10,740 bases of DNA, from contig JAMPAE010000036.1 of the NCBI GenBank assembly GCA_023667385.1, forward strand, positions 1 to 10,740, in the 5' to 3' direction. Positions 7,148 to 10,740 of the stretch are shown one piece after another. The stretch is from Ruminococcus sp. GTDB taxonomy: Bacteria; Bacillota; Clostridia; Oscillospirales; Acutalibacteraceae. The notes below the pieces were generated by a model. It had not been told where the DNA came from. It made no database searches and worked only from the letters and a program-made list of their open reading frames with translations. Position numbers and translations under genes: made by a program. Every line of letters begins with the position of its first letter. Within the stretch, counting starts at the first letter, position 1.

Positions 7148-8347
7148 ATGAATCAGGAGCGAAAAAACAACTTTAAAAGCGGAGCAAGGCTGTTTATTAT
7201 AAAGATGGTGACGGTTGTCATCTGCTTCATTCTGACATGGAATGCTGCAAAAAGTGCCTTGACGGTTCTTCAGCTTTATCTTGACAAGCCGGACTATGTG
7301 ATGACAATAATCAACGGCGCCGATGAACTTGATTATGAAACCAACAAGGTTTTGAAAAGCGAGATTGCAAAAACAATCAACAGCGTTCTCAGCTATGCAC
7401 TCGACTATCAGACGGACGAAAACACGAAATTTGGCTTTGCTGTTTTGTACAATATCGACCAGGAGGTTCAACGCACGAAAAAGCAGATTGAACTTATAAA
7501 GGAAGTGCTCCCTTATCAGATTGAAAACAGTATCATTGAAGATGCCTACATCAAAAACGGCTTTGTTGACCTGACAGAAAATCCTAACGGCTCAACTTTA
7601 GTTAATAATAAACACTATGACGTGAAAATTAACAACGAAAAAATTGATGCTTATTACAATACTCAATGTGCTGATTTGATTGAAAACTGCAAGCGAACCA
7701 ACAGTACTTATTGTGAGCTTTCTGACTATATTAAAGCACTTGACGGGGTACATTTTGCCGTTGTCAACAAAGCAAGCGGAGCTGTCATTTCAAATGTAAG
7801 CACAAACGAAACACCGTTGCAAAGCTTCCGATCAAAGGAATTTTCCGTCATTTTGAGCGGAGGTAACAAGTTTGGAACGATGGAATTTTTTGATGATTAT
7901 GCAAGTGAACAAGCTGCAAATTATGCCGCTGATTTTGACATTTATCTTTCGTTCGATACCCTTGCTTTCAACAACACGTGCAAGCAGATTGCAGCAGAAT
8001 GTGCACAAATCCGCAGCGAAATTTTGCTTGCAATTGTTCAGGTGATGGCACTTATATCAATAAATTACCTGCTCGTTTTCATCCTTATGAAGCTGATTCG
8101 CAATCAAAAAAGCAGGCTGAAATTCGGCAAAACTCCTGCTGTTGTTTTCGGCGTGATGTTGCTCATTTTGATTGCTGCCGCCGTTTACATCATCATCACA
8201 ACGGTGATTCAGGTTTTAACAGCCGGCGAACCCCCTGCATGGATTCAAGTTACGAATGACTTCCCATTTGCAATCATCAAGCTCAGCGCAGCCGCAATTT
8301 CGGTTTATGAAATCGGAGTTTTCTCACTGCTGAGAAAGCGAAACTAA
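7148..8347 (+). CDS. Unrecognised membrane protein with a large extracytoplasmic domain
   Basis: I do not recognise this 399-residue protein. One hydrophobic helix lies near the N-terminus (about 14-40), followed by a hydrophilic region of about 250 residues (42-290). Three more helices lie near 293-316, 330-355 and 371-395, and a short basic tail (L-R-K-R-N) ends the protein. By the positive-inside rule the N-terminus (K/R-rich) is cytoplasmic and the 250-residue domain is outside. Helix-domain-helix with an outside domain recalls the sensor half of histidine kinases or chemoreceptors, but no kinase, HAMP or output domain follows. The region around 170-190 has three Cys that could form disulfides. 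AAGGTG (7134-7139) is 8 nt before the ATG. It sits 18 bp after rsmA and before a strong terminator, so it is probably co-transcribed with rsmA. The function is unknown. Confidence 0.85.
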   Translation: MNQERKNNFKSGARLFIIKMVTVVICFILTWNAAKSALTVLQLYLDKPDYVMTIINGADELDYETNKVLKSEIAKTINSVLSYALDYQTDENTKFGFAVLYNIDQEVQRTKKQIELIKEVLPYQIENSIIEDAYIKNGFVDLTENPNGSTLVNNKHYDVKINNEKIDAYYNTQCADLIENCKRTNSTYCELSDYIKALDGVHFAVVNKASGAVISNVSTNETPLQSFRSKEFSVILSGGNKFGTMEFFDDYASEQAANYAADFDIYLSFDTLAFNNTCKQIAAECAQIRSEILLAIVQVMALISINYLLVFILMKLIRNQKSRLKFGKTPAVVFGVMLLILIAAAVYIIITTVIQVLTAGEPPAWIQVTNDFPFAIIKLSAAAISVYEIGVFSLLRKRN

Positions 8348-8372
8348 CCGCAAAAATTCATTCAAAAGCAGC

Positions 8373-8401
8373 AAGCTCCCGAGCCCATCGGGAGCTTTTT
8401 T
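8373..8401 (+). terminator. Rho-independent terminator after the rsmA operon
   Basis: A 10-bp perfect stem, AAGCTCCCGA / TCGGGAGCTT (8373-8382 with 8388-8397), closes the loop GCCCA, and the T-run ends at 8401. Confidence 0.95.
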
Positions 8402-8497
8402 CATTATAAATATGTGTCTATCAGCGATTTACTGCGTGAAAAAGTTATGCATTTTTAAGTAAAATTCTTCATCCGTGAAGTTCAAAATGATTCCGTA

Positions 8498-8552
8498 TAA
8501 TCAAAATAATCCGTAAAGTTTAAAACTTTACTAATCAAAATTATGTGTAAAG
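8498..8552 (+). repeat. Imperfect 21-nt direct repeat, 34-nt period
   Basis: Copies lie at 8498-8518 and 8532-8552. Both read TAATCAAAAT, then one variable base, then AT, two variable bases, and GTAAAG (18 of 21 identical). A weaker relative, TCAAAATGATTCCGTA, precedes them at 8482-8497. Confidence 0.75.
8513..8531. repeat. 19-nt palindrome, copy 1
   Basis: GTAAAGTTTAAAACTTTAC has perfect 9-nt arms around one base and is followed by TAA. It matches copy 2 at 8651-8669 at all but the two variable centre bases. Such a pair is typical of operator sites for a dimeric regulator, or of iterons. Confidence 0.85.
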
Positions 8553-8699
8553 AAAAAAACTTACTATGTGGAAAAGTACGTTAAAAACGTTAAAAACTCA
8601 TTGGTTTTCAACATGATAATTCGTATTCAGCTTTTTAAACGTTGAAAAAGGTAAAGTTTTCAACTTTACTAACACCTTTTTCCACATACCCGTTGATAA
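8544..8699. repeat. Cluster of DnaA-box-like nonamers
   Basis: TTTTCCACA occurs at 8678-8686 (+) and 8567-8575 (-). Relatives are TTTTCAACA at 8605-8613 (+), TTTTCAACT at 8657-8665 (+), TTTTCAACG at 8640-8648 (-), TTATCAACG at 8691-8699 (-) and the weaker CTTTACACA at 8544-8552 (-). The standard DnaA box is TTATCCACA; most copies differ from it by one to three bases. None is a perfect match. Confidence 0.5.
8651..8669. repeat. 19-nt palindrome, copy 2
   Basis: GTAAAGTTTTCAACTTTAC has 8-nt arms around three bases and is followed by TAA, as in copy 1. The two start points are 138 bp apart. Confidence 0.85.
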
Positions 8700-8719
8700 T
8701 TATTCATTATTCATTGAAC

Positions 8720-8733
8720 TTTGTATATACAAA
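8720..8733. promoter_or_regulatory. Perfect 14-bp palindrome TTTGTATATACAAA (operator candidate)
   Basis: The perfect inverted repeat lies about 107 bp before the -35 of the exporter promoter. TGTATATACA-like cores occur in operators of PadR/MarR-type regulators that often control multidrug ABC exporters. No regulator gene is in the window, so the assignment is speculative. Confidence 0.4.
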
Positions 8734-8839
8734 AAATGCTGCATGAAATTTTAGTGAGTTAAATCATTATGCATTTTCACTGTGCGGGCACATTCTTTCG
8801 TAAGGCAGAAATTAACCCGCATCCCGTCAAAAAACGTAA

Positions 8840-8868
8840 TTGACTTCACCGTCGCTAAATTATATAAT
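8840..8868 (+). promoter_or_regulatory. Strong promoter of the ABC exporter gene
   Basis: TTGACT (8840-8845) and a perfect TATAAT (8863-8868) are separated by 17 nt. The start of transcription would be near 8875, giving a leader of only about 23 nt before the ATG at 8898. Confidence 0.88.
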
Positions 8869-8882
8869 ACTATAATATAGAA

Positions 8883-8889
8883 AAGGAAG
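8883..8889 (+). promoter_or_regulatory. Ribosome binding site that decides the exporter start
   Basis: AAGGAAG is correctly spaced (8 nt after the last base) for the ATG at 8898. The alternative in-frame GTG at 8889 overlaps this site and cannot use it. Confidence 0.75.
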
Positions 8890-8897
8890 TGACAACG

Positions 8898-10631
8898 ATG
8901 AAGAAAAAAGAAGGCATGATTAAAAAATGGTTCATGCCGTATTTTGGAAAACACAAAAAAGTTGTTGTGCTGGATTTATTTTGTGCGGCGCTGACAACAC
9001 TTTGCGAGCTGGTTCTGCCTGTGCTTGTCAGAGAGATCACAAAAATCGCAACCAACGACATATCCAACCTCACCGTTCAGGTAATCATCGAAATGGCTGT
9101 GATTTATGCTGCGCTCAAGGCGGTCGACATGATGGCAGGATATTACATGATTTACGTTGGTCATTCGATGGGCGTTAAAATTGAAAAAGATATGCGTGAG
9201 GCAATGTTCGCTCACCTTCTTCGTGTTCCGATGAGCTATTACGATTCGACCAAGGTTGGTCAGTTGATGTCAAGAATCACGAACGATATGTTTGATGTTT
9301 CGGAATTTGCGCACCACTGTCCTGAGGAATTTTTCATTGCTGCAATCAAAATCATTGTCAGTTTTGCAATCCTTGGTTCAATCAATCTTCCGCTGACAAT
9401 CACATCTTTTGCAATGCTTCCGCTGATGTTCTTCGGCACGATGTATTTCAGAAAGAAAATGCACAAAACTTTCAAAAAAAGGCGTGAACGTGCAGGTGAA
9501 GTCAATGCACAAACTGAAACTGCTTTGCTCGGTATTCGTGTGATAAAATCTTTCACCAGAGAGAAAAGCGAATGTGAAAAATTCAACGAGGAAAGCAATG
9601 CTCTCAGCACTGTTCAACAGGCATCATATAAATATATGGCAAGGCTCAACAGTGTTGTTCGCTTCTTTGACGGAATGATGTATATTATTCTGATTTTAAT
9701 GGGCGGTCTGTTTATTGTTAAGGGCAAAATCAGCACGGCAGATTATGCTGCTTATCTGCTTTACGTTGCAATGCTGATTGCTGCTGTCAAGCGTATTGTT
9801 GAGTTTACTGAACAATTTGAAAAGGGCACAACGGGAATTGAGCGCTTTGCTCAAGTGATGGAAATCAAACCTGAAGCCGGCTATAGCAAAAGCAATACCA
9901 TCAGCAACGTAAGCGGCGAAATTGAGTTTCGCAACGTTACTTTCAGCTATGACGACGGAAAGAACGACGTGCTTGAACACATTAATTTGAAAGTTGCAAA
10001 GGGCGAAAACATTGCCATTGTCGGGCCATCCGGCAGCGGCAAAACAACCATGTGCAGCCTGCTTTCAGCTTTTTATGCTCCAAACGCAGGGCAAATTCTC
10101 CTTGACGGAAATGACATTGCATCAATTAAGCTTGCCTCGCTCAGGAATGCCATTGGCATGGTTGAGCAGGATGTTTATATGTTCTCAGGCACGGTCATTG
10201 AAAATATACTTTACGGAAAACCCAACGCAAGCAAAGACGAGGTTATCGAAGCGGCAAAGAAGGCAGGTGCACATGAATTTATCATGAACCTGCCAAACGG
10301 ATATGACACTTTCATTGGTGAAAGGGGAACGATGCTTTCCGGCGGACAAAAGCAACGCATAAGCATTGCAAGGGTATTTTTGAAAAATCCGCCAATTCTT
10401 GTTCTTGATGAAGCAACAAGCGCCCTTGACAACAAGAGCGAACAACTGATTAAAAAATCACTTGCCGAGCTTGCAAAAGGCAGAACAACGTTCACGATTG
10501 CTCACCGACTTTCAACAATCAAAAATGCCGACCGCATTCTTGTTCTGACGGAAAACGGAATTGAGGAGCAAGGCACACATGAGCAACTGCTTGAGCTTGG
10601 AGGAATATACAGCAAGCTTTATAATAACTAA
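8898..10631 (+). CDS. ABC transporter ATP-binding protein/permease (lipid/multidrug exporter type half-transporter)
   Basis: This 577-residue type IV ABC exporter subunit is an N-terminal six-helix membrane domain (about residues 20-305) fused to a C-terminal ATPase (about 340-577). It acts as a dimer in the cytoplasmic membrane to move a hydrophobic compound outward. The ATPase is complete: aromatic A-loop Y351, Walker A G-P-S-G-S-G-K-T-T (376-384), Q-loop Gln424, signature L-S-G-G-Q (480-484), Walker B I-L-V-L-D-E (500-505), D-loop S-A-L-D (508-511) and switch His536 in A-H-R-L-S. The membrane domain shows the coupling-helix style sequence P-M-S-Y-Y-D-S-T-K-V-G-Q-L (111-123), usual in MsbA/BmrA-like proteins. 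ATG 8898 is chosen from the ribosome binding site. Such genes often come in pairs forming heterodimers. Only one is visible here, with no partner immediately upstream, so a homodimer is likely unless a partner lies beyond the window. The substrate is unknown. Confidence 0.95.
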   Translation: MKKKEGMIKKWFMPYFGKHKKVVVLDLFCAALTTLCELVLPVLVREITKIATNDISNLTVQVIIEMAVIYAALKAVDMMAGYYMIYVGHSMGVKIEKDMREAMFAHLLRVPMSYYDSTKVGQLMSRITNDMFDVSEFAHHCPEEFFIAAIKIIVSFAILGSINLPLTITSFAMLPLMFFGTMYFRKKMHKTFKKRRERAGEVNAQTETALLGIRVIKSFTREKSECEKFNEESNALSTVQQASYKYMARLNSVVRFFDGMMYIILILMGGLFIVKGKISTADYAAYLLYVAMLIAAVKRIVEFTEQFEKGTTGIERFAQVMEIKPEAGYSKSNTISNVSGEIEFRNVTFSYDDGKNDVLEHINLKVAKGENIAIVGPSGSGKTTMCSLLSAFYAPNAGQILLDGNDIASIKLASLRNAIGMVEQDVYMFSGTVIENILYGKPNASKDEVIEAAKKAGAHEFIMNLPNGYDTFIGERGTMLSGGQKQRISIARVFLKNPPILVLDEATSALDNKSEQLIKKSLAELAKGRTTFTIAHRLSTIKNADRILVLTENGIEEQGTHEQLLELGGIYSKLYNN

Positions 10632-10674
10632 ACTTAGAGCAGATACCCCATTCACAAAGTCAATCCATGCAAAA

Positions 10675-10709
10675 ATCTCAGCACCTTGCTCTTGACAAAA
10701 TGCTGAGAT
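10675..10709. repeat. Inverted repeat overlapping the -35 of a downstream promoter
   Basis: ATCTCAGCA (10675-10683) and TGCTGAGAT (10701-10709) are perfect 9-nt arms 17 nt apart. The interval contains the TTGACA hexamer. There is no T-tract, so it is not a standard terminator. It could be an operator or a leader structure. Confidence 0.6.
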
Positions 10710-10720
10710 GTGATCATACT
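10692..10720 (+). promoter_or_regulatory. Probable promoter for a gene beyond the window
   Basis: A perfect TTGACA (10692-10697) is followed after 17 nt by CATACT (10715-10720), a four-of-six match to the -10 consensus. No terminator is seen between the exporter stop at 10631 and this point, so readthrough is possible. Confidence 0.5.
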
Positions 10721-10740
10721 ATTAATACAAGTGGGTACTG

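Larger units (their letters stand above)
8402..8839. other. Gene-free AT-rich block dense in repeats (origin-like or multi-operator region)
   Basis: About 440 bp without a credible gene lie between the rsmA operon terminator and the promoter of the ABC exporter. The block is much richer in A and T than its surroundings. It holds two near-identical 19-nt palindromes (8513-8531, 8651-8669) and a 21-nt direct repeat (8498-8518, 8532-8552). It also has a tandem ACGTTAAAA pair (8578-8595), TTTTC(C/A)AC(A/G)-like nonamers on both strands, a tandem ATTATTC repeat (8699-8712) and the palindrome TTTGTATATACAAA (8720-8733). An 11-nt repeat TTATGCATTTT occurs near each end (8445-8455, 8767-8777). The structure is seen directly; any replication or regulatory role is inference. 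Confidence 0.7.

Noticed and set aside
8402..8839. Firm call of this block as the chromosomal origin (oriC)
   Set aside because: No dnaA, dnaN, rpmH or gyrB neighbours are visible and no nonamer is a perfect DnaA box. It is kept only as a hypothesis.
8402..8839. CRISPR array or insertion sequence remnant
   Set aside because: The repeats are few, unequal in spacing and partly palindromic, with no regular repeat-spacer pattern and no transposase fragment in any frame.
8751..8954. Minus-strand frame of 67 codons across the exporter promoter and start
   Set aside because: It overlaps a strong promoter and the 5' end of a certain gene, has Phe/His-rich low-complexity sequence and shows no family resemblance.

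Overview
The window looks like chromosomal DNA from a Gram-positive anaerobe of the Clostridia, plausibly an Oscillospirales/Ruminococcus-type gut bacterium. This rests on moderately low GC, strong AGGAGG-type ribosome binding sites, sigma-A type promoters (TTGACA/TATAAT), lipoprotein-type binding proteins and family resemblance. The genus is inference. No tRNA, rRNA, CRISPR array, transposase or phage gene is visible.

Layout. (1) 1-861: the 3' part of a YqkD-like alpha/beta hydrolase whose start lies outside the window. (2) 902-3482: a polar amino acid ABC importer operon with its own promoter. It encodes a lipoprotein substrate-binding protein, a hairpin in the gap, a permease and an ATPase (11-bp overlap, GTG start), and ends in a clear terminator. 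(3) 3505-5017: a monocistronic MFS-type sugar/solute transporter with an extended -10 promoter, ending in a terminator shared with the convergent galE. (4) 5034-6118, minus strand: galE (UDP-glucose 4-epimerase) with its own promoter. (5) 6281-8401: rsmA (16S rRNA dimethyltransferase) followed 18 bp later by an unrecognised four-helix membrane protein, then a strong terminator. (6) 8402-8839: a gene-free AT-rich block packed with direct and inverted repeats. (7) 8840-10631: a single-gene lipid-exporter-type ABC half-transporter under a near-consensus promoter. (8) 10632-10740: a leader with an inverted repeat and a promoter for a gene beyond the window.

Two items deserve most attention. The amino acid binding protein appears circularly permuted: the block that normally forms the C-terminal end of a family 3 binding protein sits immediately after the lipobox, before the usual first strand, and the protein stops where that block would normally begin. 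Its partner ATPase carries an extra segment of about 30 residues in the helical domain. Second, the 8402-8839 block holds a pair of nearly identical 19-nt palindromes, a 21-nt direct repeat and a cluster of TTTTC(C/A)AC(A/G)-like nonamers on both strands beside an AT-rich tandem repeat. This resembles an iteron/DnaA-box array or a large multi-operator region. Its function cannot be settled from sequence alone.
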